From Clostridia bacterium (GTDB taxonomy: Bacteria > Bacillota > Clostridia > Oscillospirales > Acutalibacteraceae), in the NCBI GenBank assembly GCA_017450005.1, contig JAFSYM010000004.1, positions 26,279 through 90,278 on the forward strand: DNA of 64,000 bases, in the 5' to 3' direction. The notes under the pieces are model-generated. The model was not told where the DNA came from. It was given only the letters and a program-made list of their open reading frames with translations, and searched no databases. Positions 26,935 through 36,443 of this stretch are shown here, in pieces; within the stretch, counting starts at the first letter, position 1; the number at the start of each line of letters is the position of its first letter. Both the position numbers and the translations under genes were made by a program.

Positions 26935-27352
26935 GGATTCTCTTGTACAGCGTTACACACGTACCCTTCCCCGGAACAGAACGCACGCGAATGCGGTCGC
27001 AGAAACTCTCCATCACGGCAAAGCCGAGACCCGCACGTTCCCCGCCGCGTGTGGTAAACAGCGGCTGCATCGCTTGCTGCACATCGTCTATGCCGCACCC
27101 TTTGTCACGTATTTTCACGCTGAACATTCCGTCCGCATACACAGATGCCGTTATGTAAATCTGTCCGACACTTATTGCATACGCATGCACGATGCAGTTG
27201 GTCACCGCTTCGCTCACTGCCGTGCGCAAGTCGGACAGCTCTTCGATCGTCGGATCAAGCTGTGCGGCAAACGCGGACACGACCGCTCGCGCAAATGCCT
27301 CATTGACAGATCGGCTTTCAATTTCCAGACGCATGGTTTGAATCGGTTTCAT
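26915..27352 (-). CDS. spoIIAB: Anti-sigma-F factor SpoIIAB
   Basis: 145 residues from ATG 27352, which overlaps the stop of spoIIAA (ATGA). A GHKL-type kinase: N-box AVSEAVTNCIVHAY near residue 45, G1 box DKGCGIDD near 84, G2-like GGERAGLGFAVM near 105. It binds SigF to silence it and phosphorylates SpoIIAA on serine. The order and overlaps in this locus match the B. subtilis spoIIA operon. The longer upstream reading frame lies inside spoIIAA and is not used. Confidence 0.95.
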   Translation of the reverse strand: MKPIQTMRLEIESRSVNEAFARAVVSAFAAQLDPTIEELSDLRTAVSEAVTNCIVHAYAISVGQIYITASVYADGMFSVKIRDKGCGIDDVQQAMQPLFTTRGGERAGLGFAVMESFCDRIRVRSVPGKGTCVTLYKRIHGRSEN

Positions 27353-27675
27353 GATGCATTTCCTTTCTCCGGCAATACGGAAGCAATCTTTTCGATTCCG
27401 GAAAGCCGCATGATTCTGTAGACACCCGGCGACATACCGCACAGTTCCAATCTGCCGCCGTACATTTGCAGCAGCCGATAGCGTCCCATAACCAGACCGA
27501 CGCCGGAGCTGTCCATAAACGCTACGTCACTGAAATCGAGCTGCAAAACGGCCGGCTTTTCGCTGCGCAGGACACGGTCTATCTGCACGCGCATCGGTGC
27601 AGCACCGTGATGGTCGATGTCGCCGTGCAGGTATGCAATCAGTTTTCCGCGCCGTTTCTGAAATGAAACTGACAC
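27349..27675 (-). CDS. spoIIAA: Anti-anti-sigma factor SpoIIAA
   Basis: 108 residues from GTG 27675, with GGGGAGGG six bases upstream. STAS domain with the phosphorylation site MDSSGVGLV near residue 54; the conserved serine is present. Dephosphorylated SpoIIAA frees SigF from SpoIIAB in the forespore. First gene of the operon spoIIAA-spoIIAB-sigF. I could not find a convincing SigH promoter upstream. No spoIIE or spoVA genes adjoin. Confidence 0.94.
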   Translation of the reverse strand: MSVSFQKRRGKLIAYLHGDIDHHGAAPMRVQIDRVLRSEKPAVLQLDFSDVAFMDSSGVGLVMGRYRLLQMYGGRLELCGMSPGVYRIMRLSGIEKIASVLPEKGNAS

Positions 27676-27702
27676 ATGAATCCCTCCCCAAGGCAAAATA
27701 AA

Positions 27703-27734
27703 TAGATCCCTCACCCAACAGGATAAGGGATCTG
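27703..27734 (-). terminator. Hairpin between folC and spoIIAA
   Basis: AGATCCCT / AGGGATCT with a 14-base loop. On the minus strand it is followed by ATTTATTTTG. It likely ends the dgt-dnaG-rpoD-valS-folC transcript upstream of the sporulation operon. Confidence 0.55.
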
Positions 27735-27770
27735 TTCCGCATTTTTTGCCGAGACAAGTCGTCCGGCAAA

Positions 27771-29042
27771 TTATTTCAAATATTTTTCCAGATCGTTAAT
27801 CATATAGAACGATCCGCATACAACAATTACATCGTCTTTCCCTGCGGCTTGCAGCGCAAGTTCTGCCGCCTGCGCAAAGGAATCCGACGCCGTACAATCA
27901 CTGCAAAACGGCCGTGCCGCTTCGCACAACGCCTGCGCGCTCAATGCGCGCGGATTGTCCGGACGCACTGTAATCAGTTTGTCAAACAAAGGCGCCGTAT
28001 GCGCAAGGTACCGCGTATACGCTTTGTCCGCCATCAGGCCGCATATGCCGACAATATGTCTGCCGGGCAGAAATGCCGTAATCGCACTATGGAGCGCCAC
28101 AGCGCAGTCTTCATTATGTCCGCCGTCCATCAGCACCAGCGGATGCTCGCGCACAATCTGCATTCGTGCGGGCATTACGGTGCGGGCAATACCGCGGGAG
28201 ATGCATTCGTCCGAAACGTCAAGCCCCTGTGATTGCAGCACTTTTGCTGCCGCCACAGCCATCGACGCATTATACACCATGTGACGGCCGAGCAGCGGCA
28301 CGCGCACGGCAATGCCGTCTATCACGGCGTCCGTGCCGAAAATGGATGCATCCAGAATCTGCACAGCATCCACATTCGGCAGTACAAGACGCAATTTTTG
28401 CCGCGAACATGTCTCGCGGATCACACGAAGCGCCTGCGCATTCTGCAACGGATACGTAACACAAATCCCGCCGGGCTTGAGCGTGCCGCACTTCTCCGCG
28501 GCAATCGCTTCGATTGTATCGCCGAGAACAGCCGTATGATCGAGCGACACAGACGTAATCACATTGACGAGCGGACAGTCAATCACGTTCGTTGCGTCCA
28601 GTCTGCCGCCGAGTCCGGTCTCAAGCACGACAACATCGCACTGCATGCGACGATAATACAAAAACGCCGCCGCTGTAATGATCTCAAATTCCGTCGGCGT
28701 TTCGCCCGTGTCAATCATAGCGTCAGCCGCTTTTTTTACATCGTCCATTACCGAAGCAAGGCTCTCTCGCGGGATCATGCTGCCGTCGATCTGAATGCGT
28801 TCACAAAAGTCGATCACATAGGGCGAGACAAACAATCCGGTCCGGTATCCGGCGCATGTGCAGATATTGGCAAGCATCGTGCTGGTCGAGCCTTTTCCGT
28901 TTGTGCCGGCTACATGGATAAATCGCATCCCCTTTTGCGGATTGCCTAAAGCCCGGCAGAGCGCAGAGATGCGCTCAAGACCGGGCTTCACGCCGAATTT
29001 ATCAAATGAATGAATATAGTTTAACGCTTCTTCGTACTGCAT
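27771..29042 (-). CDS. folC: Folylpolyglutamate/dihydrofolate synthase
   Basis: About 423 residues from ATG 29042, which sits one base after the valS stop (TGATATG). The ATP-binding loop GTNGKGSTS lies near residue 46. LETGLGGRLDATN (about 141-153) and DGGHNEDC near 305 are family landmarks. It adds glutamate to dihydropteroate or to folates. Coupled to valS, as in many Firmicutes. A TTG at 29060 is an alternative start with no better ribosome site. Confidence 0.94.
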   Translation of the reverse strand: MQYEEALNYIHSFDKFGVKPGLERISALCRALGNPQKGMRFIHVAGTNGKGSTSTMLANICTCAGYRTGLFVSPYVIDFCERIQIDGSMIPRESLASVMDDVKKAADAMIDTGETPTEFEIITAAAFLYYRRMQCDVVVLETGLGGRLDATNVIDCPLVNVITSVSLDHTAVLGDTIEAIAAEKCGTLKPGGICVTYPLQNAQALRVIRETCSRQKLRLVLPNVDAVQILDASIFGTDAVIDGIAVRVPLLGRHMVYNASMAVAAAKVLQSQGLDVSDECISRGIARTVMPARMQIVREHPLVLMDGGHNEDCAVALHSAITAFLPGRHIVGICGLMADKAYTRYLAHTAPLFDKLITVRPDNPRALSAQALCEAARPFCSDCTASDSFAQAAELALQAAGKDDVIVVCGSFYMINDLEKYLK

Positions 29043-29043
29043 A

Positions 29044-31662
29044 TCAACCGAGTTTTGCAAGGCTTTCTTTCAGCATAGCGATCTTGTCTACCAGTCTCGC
29101 CGCGCCATCACGCTGCGTCTGCACGACAGCAGCGGGCGCTTTTTCCACGAACGAAGGATTGTCCAGCTTCTTGCGGATATAGGCAAGGTCATCCTCGGCC
29201 TTGGCCAATTCCTTCTGCAGACGCGCGCGCTCTGCCTCAAAGTCAACGAGGTCGCCCATCGGAATATAAACCTTCGCGTCGTGTGTGACAATATTGACGG
29301 CACCGTCCAGCGCAAAGTCAGCGCCCACTTCCACCTCGGAAGCGCCGGCAAGCTTCATGAAGACAGTCGACACATTCGAGAACAGATCGACAAATGCGGA
29401 TGCGATATACAGCTTTGCTTTCTTTGACGGCGGAACATTCATCTCTGCTCTGCGGTTACGCACAGCGCGGACAATTGCCATGATGCGGTCCATGTCTGCT
29501 TCTTCCGCTGCGAATTCCAGTGCAGGATCATACTCCGGCCACGCAGAAGTCATGATCGTTTCACCGTCGTGCGGGATTGCCTGCCAGATTTCCTCTGTAA
29601 TGAAAGGCATGAACGGATGCAGGAGTTTGAGAATGCCGGTCAGCACATACACGAGCACATCGCCGGCCGTCTTCGCCGCATCGCCGCCCTGCTGCAAACG
29701 GATCTTGGCAAGTTCAATATACCAGTCACAGAACACGTCCCAGATGAAATCGTACAGCTTCTGCACGGCAATGCCCAGCTCAAAACGCTCAAGGTTTTCG
29801 GTCACTTCGCGCGTGAGCGTATTCAGACGGCTGAGAATCCATTTATCCTCCAGAGCAAGATCCTGCGGAATGTGCGCCGGCGCGGTATCCTCACCGAGAT
29901 TCATCAGTACGAAACGCGCGGCATTCCACAGCTTGTTGGCAAAGTTGCGGCTCGCCTCAACCTTTTTCTCGGAGTAACGCATGTCGTTTCCGGGGCTGTT
30001 GCCGGTCGCCAGCGTGAAGCGCAGCGCATCCGCGCCGTAGCGGTCAATGACTTCCAGCGGATCAATGCCGTTTCCCAGAGATTTGGACATCTTTCTGCCC
30101 TGCTCATCGCGCACGATGCCATGAATAAACACAGTGCTGAAAGGCTCTTTACCCGTATGTTCACAGGCGGAGAAGATCATGCGCGCGACCCAGAAGAAGA
30201 TGATGTCATAGCCGGTGACGAGCGTATCGGTAGGATAGTAGTGACGCAGTTCCGGCGTATCGTCCGGCCAGCCGAGCGTGGAAAACGGCCAAAGCGCCGA
30301 AGAGAACCATGTGTCGAGGGTGTCGGGATCCTGACGGAGCGCTGCGCCGCATTTCGGGCAAGCGTCAGGCGTTTCCTTGCTGACAACAAGCTCGCCGCAC
30401 GTATCGCAGTAATACGCCGGAATCCGATGTCCCCACCAAAGCTGGCGCGAAATACACCAGTCTTTGATATTCTCCATCCAGTGATAATATGTCTTGTCAA
30501 AACGTTCCGGCACGAATTTGACCGTACCGTTTTTGACGATGTCGATGGCGGGCTCCGCAAGCGGCTGCATCTTGACAAACCACTGCTTGGAGATACGCGG
30601 TTCCACCGTAGAATGGCAGCGGTAGCACACGCCGACGTTATGACGAAGCGGCTCCACCTTGATGAGGAAACCCTGCTCCTCAAGCTCTTTCACGACCGCC
30701 TTGCGGCACTCCATAGTCGTCATGCCGCAATACTTGCCGGCATTTTCATTCATGTGTGCGTCGTCGGTCATCACGTTGATGATCTCCAGATTCTGGCGCA
30801 GACCAACCTCGAAGTCGTTCGGATCATGCGCAGGCGTCATTTTGACCACGCCTGTTCCGAAGTCCATCTCAACGTAGCTGTCTGCCACAATCGGGATTTC
30901 ACGGCCGACCAAAGGCAGAATAACCGTCTTGCCGACGATATCCTTATACCGTTCATCATCCGGATGCACTGCAACGCCTGTATCGCCGAGCATGGTCTCG
31001 GGACGCGTCGTCGCAAGCTCCACATAGCCGCTGCCGTCAGAGAGCGGATAGCGGATGTGCCAGAAGAAACCGTCCTTCTCTTCATATTCGACTTCTGCGT
31101 CGGAGATCGAGGTCAGGCAATGCGGACACCAGTTGATGATGCGCTCGCCTCGGTAAATCAGGCCTTTGTTATACAGATTGACGAACACTTCACGCACGGC
31201 CTTGTTGCAGCCCTCGTCCATCGTGAAACGCTCTCTGTCCCAGTCGCAGGACGAACCCATCTTCTTGAGCTGCTCGACAATGCGTCCGCCGAATTTGCGT
31301 TTCCATTCCCATGCACGTTGCAGGAAGCCGTCTCTGCCCACATCATCCTTGGACAGGCCTTCGGCTTTCATTGCCTCGACGATCTTGGCCTCGGTCGCAA
31401 TGGACGCATGATCTGTGCCCGGAAGCCAGAGCGTGTCATAGCCTTCCATACGGCGCCAGCGGATCAGAATGTCCTGCAGCGTGTTGTCCAGCGCATGACC
31501 CATGTGCAACTGACCGGTAATATTCGGCGGCGGGATTACGATAGTATACGGCTTCTTGTCCGGTTCACACTTGGCATGGAAGTACTTGCCGTCCAGCCAG
31601 TATTGGTAAATACGATCCTCCACGTTTTTGGGATCATATTGCTTTGCGAGTTCTTTTCTCAT
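29044..31662 (-). CDS. valS: Valyl-tRNA synthetase
   Basis: 872 residues, class I synthetase. The HIGH-type motif PPNITGQLHMGHALDN lies near residues 46-61, the editing domain is in the middle (PETMLGDTGVAVHP), and KMSKSLGNGIDP is near 520. A C-terminal coiled-coil arm (ERARLQKELAKAEDDLAYIR) interacts with tRNA-Val. It follows rpoD by 30 bp, so no T-box leader is present here, unlike many Firmicutes valS genes. It joins the macromolecular-synthesis operon dgt-dnaG-rpoD-valS-folC. Confidence 0.97.
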   Translation of the reverse strand: MRKELAKQYDPKNVEDRIYQYWLDGKYFHAKCEPDKKPYTIVIPPPNITGQLHMGHALDNTLQDILIRWRRMEGYDTLWLPGTDHASIATEAKIVEAMKAEGLSKDDVGRDGFLQRAWEWKRKFGGRIVEQLKKMGSSCDWDRERFTMDEGCNKAVREVFVNLYNKGLIYRGERIINWCPHCLTSISDAEVEYEEKDGFFWHIRYPLSDGSGYVELATTRPETMLGDTGVAVHPDDERYKDIVGKTVILPLVGREIPIVADSYVEMDFGTGVVKMTPAHDPNDFEVGLRQNLEIINVMTDDAHMNENAGKYCGMTTMECRKAVVKELEEQGFLIKVEPLRHNVGVCYRCHSTVEPRISKQWFVKMQPLAEPAIDIVKNGTVKFVPERFDKTYYHWMENIKDWCISRQLWWGHRIPAYYCDTCGELVVSKETPDACPKCGAALRQDPDTLDTWFSSALWPFSTLGWPDDTPELRHYYPTDTLVTGYDIIFFWVARMIFSACEHTGKEPFSTVFIHGIVRDEQGRKMSKSLGNGIDPLEVIDRYGADALRFTLATGNSPGNDMRYSEKKVEASRNFANKLWNAARFVLMNLGEDTAPAHIPQDLALEDKWILSRLNTLTREVTENLERFELGIAVQKLYDFIWDVFCDWYIELAKIRLQQGGDAAKTAGDVLVYVLTGILKLLHPFMPFITEEIWQAIPHDGETIMTSAWPEYDPALEFAAEEADMDRIMAIVRAVRNRRAEMNVPPSKKAKLYIASAFVDLFSNVSTVFMKLAGASEVEVGADFALDGAVNIVTHDAKVYIPMGDLVDFEAERARLQKELAKAEDDLAYIRKKLDNPSFVEKAPAAVVQTQRDGAARLVDKIAMLKESLAKLG

Positions 31663-31692
31663 GATCTTTCTCCTAAATCGTATAGTGCTGTA

Positions 31693-32802
31693 TTATTCCA
31701 AAAAGTCCTTGAGCTGCTTGCTGCGGCTCGGATGACGCAGCTTGCGCAATGCTTTTGCCTCGATCTGGCGGATGCGTTCACGCGTCACGTTGAACTCACG
31801 GCCGACCTCCTCAAGCGTATGAGAATGTCCGTCTTCCAGACCGAAACGCAGCGCAAGCACTTTTGCTTCACGCGGTGTAAGCGTCTTGAGCACCTTGGCG
31901 ATCTGCTCCTTGAGCAGCAGCATGGATGCCGCGTCTGCCGGAGCGGGCGCATCGTCGTCGGGAATGAAGTCGCCCAGATGGCTGTCCTCTTCCTCGCCGA
32001 TGGGAGTCTCGAGCGAAACCGGTTCCTGCGCTACGCGGATGATTTCGCGCACGCGCTCTACAGGCATGTCCAGTCTTTCCGCAATTTCCTCTGCCGTCGG
32101 ATCGCGGCCGTTCTCATGCAGAAGCAGGCTGTTGGTCTTCTTGACCTTGTTGATCGTCTCGACCATGTGTACGGGAATGCGGATCGTGCGCGCCTGGTCG
32201 GCGATCGCGCGCGTGATCGCCTGGCGAATCCACCACGTCGCATACGTCGAGAACTTGAAGCCCTTGGTATAGTCAAATTTATCCACGGCTTTGATCAGAC
32301 CCAAGTTGCCCTCCTGGATCAGATCCAAAAACTGCATGCCTCTGCCCACATAACGTTTGGCAATGCTGACAACGAGGCGAAGGTTGGCCTCGGCAAGGCG
32401 CTTCTTGGCTGATGCTTTGGCTACCGGATCATCACCAGCGATACACATCGCAAGCTCAATCTCTTCCTCTGCAGTCAGCAGCGGAACCTTACCGATCTCC
32501 TTGAGATACACTTTGACCGGATCTTCCATCGAAGCGCTCTTCTCATCAGAGGAAGAGCCGACGTCGCCGGTCTTGGATACGTCGATGTCGAACGTAATGC
32601 TATCGAAGCTCAGCTCATCGTCAAGATTGTCGATGATCTCGATGTGCTGGCTCTCGATCGTCTCGTAGAACTTGTCCAGTTCTTCGATGTCGATAACCAT
32701 TTCGACGATGGCTGCGTCGATTTCCTGTGTGGTCAGTCTGCCGGATGCCTTACCCTTTTCCAAGAGCTGTTTGACTGTCATTTTCTTCTCTGATCCTTCC
32801 AT
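31693..32802 (-). CDS. rpoD: Primary RNA polymerase sigma factor (RpoD/SigA)
   Basis: 369 residues from ATG 32802 (GGAGGG upstream). Region 1.2 reads [22 protein letters not shown] in two parts. Region 2 contains [20 protein letters not shown], which reads the -10 element. Region 4.2 has the [20 protein letters not shown] helix-turn-helix. The acidic N-terminal region 1.1 is short, as in Gram-positives. It matches the many TTGACA/TATAAT promoters in the window. Placed directly after dnaG, the classic order. Confidence 0.97.
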   Translation of the reverse strand: MEGSEKKMTVKQLLEKGKASGRLTTQEIDAAIVEMVIDIEELDKFYETIESQHIEIIDNLDDELSFDSITFDIDVSKTGDVGSSSDEKSASMEDPVKVYLKEIGKVPLLTAEEEIELAMCIAGDDPVAKASAKKRLAEANLRLVVSIAKRYVGRGMQFLDLIQEGNLGLIKAVDKFDYTKGFKFSTYATWWIRQAITRAIADQARTIRIPVHMVETINKVKKTNSLLLHENGRDPTAEEIAERLDMPVERVREIIRVAQEPVSLETPIGEEEDSHLGDFIPDDDAPAPADAASMLLLKEQIAKVLKTLTPREAKVLALRFGLEDGHSHTLEEVGREFNVTRERIRQIEAKALRKLRHPSRSKQLKDFLE

Positions 32803-32831
32803 AAAACCCTCCATCCAAAGTATTGAAATAA

Positions 32832-34598
32832 TTATTGCTTCTGTTCTTTCAGCGCCTGAAAGCTCGACAAAAATGCGTCGTCGTCATCCATCGGCGGCGG
32901 TTTTGAGTCGAGCTTATCTCGTTCTTCACGCAGTGTACGAATACACTCGCGGCATTCATCCGGTGTGTTGGCATAGATCGCGCGATTCATAAACAGACGC
33001 GTCACACGGCCAAGTTCATCCGGATCGAAATAGGCGGACAAATGCGGAATATCCACCACACCGGATGTTTTCCAGCAGAGCATCAGGCGCGAGAATACAT
33101 GCCGGTGAAAGCTGGTTACAAAACAATCCTCATCCAATTCATCCGTCACAGCCGGAATAAAGTCGTTGTTGTTCATGAGCAGCGTCAAAATTGCTTCCTC
33201 TGCCTTGGCCGCACGGTAATGCTGCTGCATCTCGGGATTAAGCGGATCGCGGCGAACCGTCAGAGATTTCTGCATTTCATCCATTTTGGTGCGGTGTTTC
33301 TGCCGTCTCTGACGTGCACGAATCTGTTCAATCTGCGCGTTCAGCGCAACCTTATCCACATTCAGCTCCCCGGCCATGCGGGATGTGTACACATCGCACT
33401 CGATCGGGTTGTCCAGCGCCGCAAGAAGTTCTACTATACTTTTTAAAAACTGCACCTTGCCGTCGTCGGTCGTCACATCGTATTTATCCCGAAGCGCAAG
33501 AATACGGAACTCAATGTCGTTTGCCGCGCCATCCAATATAGCAAAAAAACGATCCCGTCCGTATTTACGGATAATCTCGTCCGGATCCTTCCCGCCGGTG
33601 AGCTGCAGCACCTTTATTTTCATCCCAATCAACGAAAAAATTCCGATCGCCTTGCGCAGCGCCTCCTGCCCCGCTTCATCTGCGTCATAGCATAGAAGCA
33701 CCTCGTCCGCATAGCGGGACAGCAGATGTGCCTGCTCCTGTGTGAGTGCAGTACCGCACCCGGCGACAGCAAACGGAAAGTCGGCCTGATGCAGCGCAAT
33801 GACATCCATATATCCCTCGCACAGGATCAGCCTGCGTTCACCGGAATTTTTGGCAAAGTTCAGCGCGAACACTTCGCGGCTTTTCTTGTATACAAGTGTA
33901 TCGGATGTATTGATATACTTCGGCTTTGTGTCATCAAGCACGCGCCCGCCGAAAGCGATCACATTGCCGCGAATGTCTATGATCGGGATCATCACGCGAG
34001 CGCGGAACGCGTCATAATAACTGTTTTCATTCTTTGTGCTTTTTCGCACCAGATTCGCATCGACCAGTTCCGCAGCAGAAAAACCGGCTTGCTGCATGTG
34101 CTGCAGCAGAGCGTTCCAGCTGTCCGGTGCATAACCGAGGCCGAAATGACGAATCGTTTTCATCGACAACCGTCGGTCGTCCGTAAAATATGCGAGCGCG
34201 TGCGCGTGTTGCGGGAGCAGGAGCTGCGCATGAAAAAATTTTGCCGCTTCACGGTTTGCAGCCAGAATCCGCTGACGACGCTTGGAAAGTGTATCGTCAA
34301 ACCCATCCTCCGGCATGCGCAAACCTGCACGCTGCGCAAGGAATTTCACCGCTTCGACATAATCGAGATTTTCCATGCGGCGAATAAATGTGATCGAATC
34401 GCCGCCGGCACCGCAGCCAAAACAATAAAAAGAACCGTTTTCCGGATACACCGTAAAGGAAGGCGTCTTTTCACTGTGGAACGGGCACAATCCGACCAGA
34501 TTCTTTCCGCGGCGTTTTAAAGTAATATAGGAGGACAAGAGATCCTCGATGTCCGTTCTGTCACGTAGAAGTGCAAGGAAATCTTCACTGATCGCCAA
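32832..34598 (-). CDS. dnaG: DNA primase
   Basis: About 588 residues. I prefer the TTG at 34598, which has GAGGTGAGGAT immediately upstream, over a TTG at 34622 that precedes the site. The zinc domain is [12 protein letters not shown]...[10 protein letters not shown] (residues about 36-60). The TOPRIM domain shows [12 protein letters not shown] near 255 and [12 protein letters not shown] near 303. A C-terminal helicase-binding region follows. It makes RNA primers at the fork and lies between dgt and rpoD. Confidence 0.96.
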   Translation of the reverse strand: MAISEDFLALLRDRTDIEDLLSSYITLKRRGKNLVGLCPFHSEKTPSFTVYPENGSFYCFGCGAGGDSITFIRRMENLDYVEAVKFLAQRAGLRMPEDGFDDTLSKRRQRILAANREAAKFFHAQLLLPQHAHALAYFTDDRRLSMKTIRHFGLGYAPDSWNALLQHMQQAGFSAAELVDANLVRKSTKNENSYYDAFRARVMIPIIDIRGNVIAFGGRVLDDTKPKYINTSDTLVYKKSREVFALNFAKNSGERRLILCEGYMDVIALHQADFPFAVAGCGTALTQEQAHLLSRYADEVLLCYDADEAGQEALRKAIGIFSLIGMKIKVLQLTGGKDPDEIIRKYGRDRFFAILDGAANDIEFRILALRDKYDVTTDDGKVQFLKSIVELLAALDNPIECDVYTSRMAGELNVDKVALNAQIEQIRARQRRQKHRTKMDEMQKSLTVRRDPLNPEMQQHYRAAKAEEAILTLLMNNNDFIPAVTDELDEDCFVTSFHRHVFSRLMLCWKTSGVVDIPHLSAYFDPDELGRVTRLFMNRAIYANTPDECRECIRTLREERDKLDSKPPPMDDDDAFLSSFQALKEQKQ

Positions 34599-34643
34599 AT
34601 CCTCACCTCGTTTTCGATTCAAACATCAAATACTCACACATCA

Positions 34644-35645
34644 TCAATCCATCCATGATTGCGGGATAAAATAGGACTCAAATACTTTAATAGCGTATCG
34701 GTCGCTCATGCCGGCGACGAAATCGCATACGGCGCGTTCTTTGCCGTCACGCTCCAGAATGCGCTGGTAGTTTTGCGGCAGATTGTCCGGCTTTTCCATA
34801 TAGAAGCCGAAAAGCCACTGGATCATATCAATTGCTTTCGTTTCCTCGCTTTTGCAGACTGGATTTGTATAGACATGGCGAAACATAAAATTGTGCAATT
34901 CCTCAAACAGCGCACGATCCACGCTGTCGAGCTCGATTGTCTTCCTGCTGTTTTCAATCGCCGAAAGCACCAGATGATTGATCCGCGCAGACTTCGTTTC
35001 TCCCAAGACTTCACGAATGCGAGGCGGAATATCGGATTCCCGCATCACACCGGCGCGCACAGCATCGTCAATGTCGTGATTGATATAGGCAATCCTGTCG
35101 GCAAGACGGACGATACGTCCCTCCAGTGTCGCTGCCTCGGTGCCCTTCGTATGACAGACGATACCATTGCGTACTTCGTATGTAAGATTGAGCCCTTCGC
35201 CGTCTTTTTCAATCGCATCCACAACACGCAGACTCTGCTGGTAATGATGAAACCCGAAGCTGCAAACCGCATCGAGCGCACGTTCGCCGGCATGTCCGAA
35301 CGGCGTATGGCCGAGATCATGACCGAGCGCAATCGCTTCCGTCAGATCCTCGTTCAGGTCGAGCCCTCTCGCAATCGTTCGCGCGATCTGCGACACTTCG
35401 AGCGTATGCGTCAGTCTGGTTCGGTAATGGTCTCCTTCCGGAGAAAGAAAGACCTGCGTTTTATGTTTCAGTCGGCGAAACGCAGCGCAGTGAATGATAC
35501 GGTCGCGGTCACGCTGAAACACCGTGCGAATGGGGCATTCCGGTTCTTCGCGCAGTCTTCCCCGGCTTTGATCCGCAAATGCAGCCAGATGCGAGAGTGT
35601 GGCATGTTCTAAAAAACAACTCTTTCTGCGAATCTGATCATCCAT
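34644..35645 (-). CDS. dgt: Deoxyguanosinetriphosphate triphosphohydrolase-like protein
   Basis: 333 residues. HD-domain phosphohydrolase: RTRLTHTLEVSQIARTIARG (about 77-96), then ALGHDLGHTPFGHAGE (about 105-120) with the metal-binding HD pair. The Firmicutes members precede dnaG and hydrolyse dNTPs or nucleotide analogues. GAGGG lies 6 bases before the ATG. It is the first gene of the dnaG-rpoD operon and has a 42-bp tandem repeat in its leader. Confidence 0.93.
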   Translation of the reverse strand: MDDQIRRKSCFLEHATLSHLAAFADQSRGRLREEPECPIRTVFQRDRDRIIHCAAFRRLKHKTQVFLSPEGDHYRTRLTHTLEVSQIARTIARGLDLNEDLTEAIALGHDLGHTPFGHAGERALDAVCSFGFHHYQQSLRVVDAIEKDGEGLNLTYEVRNGIVCHTKGTEAATLEGRIVRLADRIAYINHDIDDAVRAGVMRESDIPPRIREVLGETKSARINHLVLSAIENSRKTIELDSVDRALFEELHNFMFRHVYTNPVCKSEETKAIDMIQWLFGFYMEKPDNLPQNYQRILERDGKERAVCDFVAGMSDRYAIKVFESYFIPQSWMD

Positions 35646-35656
35646 AGCTATCCCTC

Positions 35657-35698
35657 GACTTAAAAACCTATCTATATGACTTAAAAACCTATCTATAT
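35657..35698. repeat. Two perfect tandem copies of a 21-bp unit upstream of dgt
   Basis: The unit GACTTAAAAACCTATCTATAT occurs at 35657-35677 and 35678-35698 with no mismatch. On the minus (transcribed) strand it reads ATATAGATAGGTTTTTAAGTC. It lies 12-53 bases upstream of the dgt ATG, in the promoter/leader of the dgt-dnaG-rpoD operon. Each copy contains a TATAGA that could serve as a -10, so it may be a duplicated promoter or operator. Confidence 0.9.
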
Positions 35699-35736
35699 AT
35701 TGTTTACGACGAAAAAAACGAAATCCCTTTAATAAT

Positions 35737-36360
35737 TTAATCGATGGGTGAAAAATTTTCGGTCAATACACGACAGCGATATTTGCCGAGGCTCTGGTCA
35801 AACAGTTTGGAGTCAAACGACGGCACAAGGGATGACGGGATTCTGAAATGAACCGTCACCGCATCGGTATATTGCGTATCCTCCACAACTCCGCCCATCT
35901 CAGGAATCAGGGACGCAAGACGTCCGTAAAACGTGTAGTCACAAATCACCTCCGCTATAGAGCACAGCGCCATCGTGACAATACCGCCCGCGTCGACAGC
36001 GAGCTTAGAACCATGCGAATATGCGCGAACCAAGCCGCCCGTACCGAGCATCGTACCGCCGAAATACCGCGTGACAACGACCACACAGTCCGTCAGATCC
36101 TCTTTCATCAAAACATCCAGCACGGGAATACCGGCCGTCCCCTGCGGTTCACCGTCATCGGAATAGCGGCGCGTCTGTCCTTCCCGCAGGACATAGGCAT
36201 ATACGTTGTGCGTCGCATCCCAGTACTGCGATTTTTTCTCGCGGATAAATTCTATCGCTTCGTCCTGCGTCGTCACCGGACGGATATGACCGATAAATCT
36301 GGACTTTTTTTCGACAAATTCATCGCTTGCGGCAGCGCGGATCGTCCTGTAGCTGTCCAT
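35737..36360 (-). CDS. YigZ/IMPACT family protein (UPF0029)
   Basis: 207 residues from ATG 36360, preceded by CAGGGGGATTTC. The N-terminal UPF0029 domain has KKSRFIGHI and the conserved YSDDGEPQGTAGIPVLDVL (about 73-91) followed by TRYFGGTMLGTGGLVRAY. A C-terminal DUF1949-type ferredoxin-like domain completes it. Relatives include bacterial YigZ and the eukaryotic translation regulator IMPACT; the bacterial role is unsettled. Single gene between the secreted Ig-like protein and dgt. Confidence 0.92.
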   Translation of the reverse strand: MDSYRTIRAAASDEFVEKKSRFIGHIRPVTTQDEAIEFIREKKSQYWDATHNVYAYVLREGQTRRYSDDGEPQGTAGIPVLDVLMKEDLTDCVVVVTRYFGGTMLGTGGLVRAYSHGSKLAVDAGGIVTMALCSIAEVICDYTFYGRLASLIPEMGGVVEDTQYTDAVTVHFRIPSSLVPSFDSKLFDQSLGKYRCRVLTENFSPID

Positions 36361-36387
36361 GAAATCCCCCTGTAAAAACGTCAAAAT

Positions 36388-36415
36388 GCAGGGATGAACG
36401 CGAGTTCATCCCTGC
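36388..36415 (-). terminator. Terminator of the Ig-like protein gene
   Basis: Perfect 12-bp stem GCAGGGATGAAC / GTTCATCCCTGC with a 4-base loop. On the minus strand it is followed by ATTTTGACGTTTTT. It ends the transcript of the gene that stops at 36444. Confidence 0.85.
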
Positions 36416-36443
36416 GCAAAAAACATTGAGTCACAAATGCGGA

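Noticed and set aside
31663..31692. T-box leader in front of valS
   Set aside because: Only 30 bp separate rpoD and valS; there is no room for a T-box.
29569..32412. A 947-codon open frame on the plus strand opposite valS and rpoD
   Set aside because: It is antisense to two certain genes; its composition (Arg/His/Leu-rich) is what codon bias of the real genes gives in the mirrored frame, and it has no ribosome site or recognised domain.
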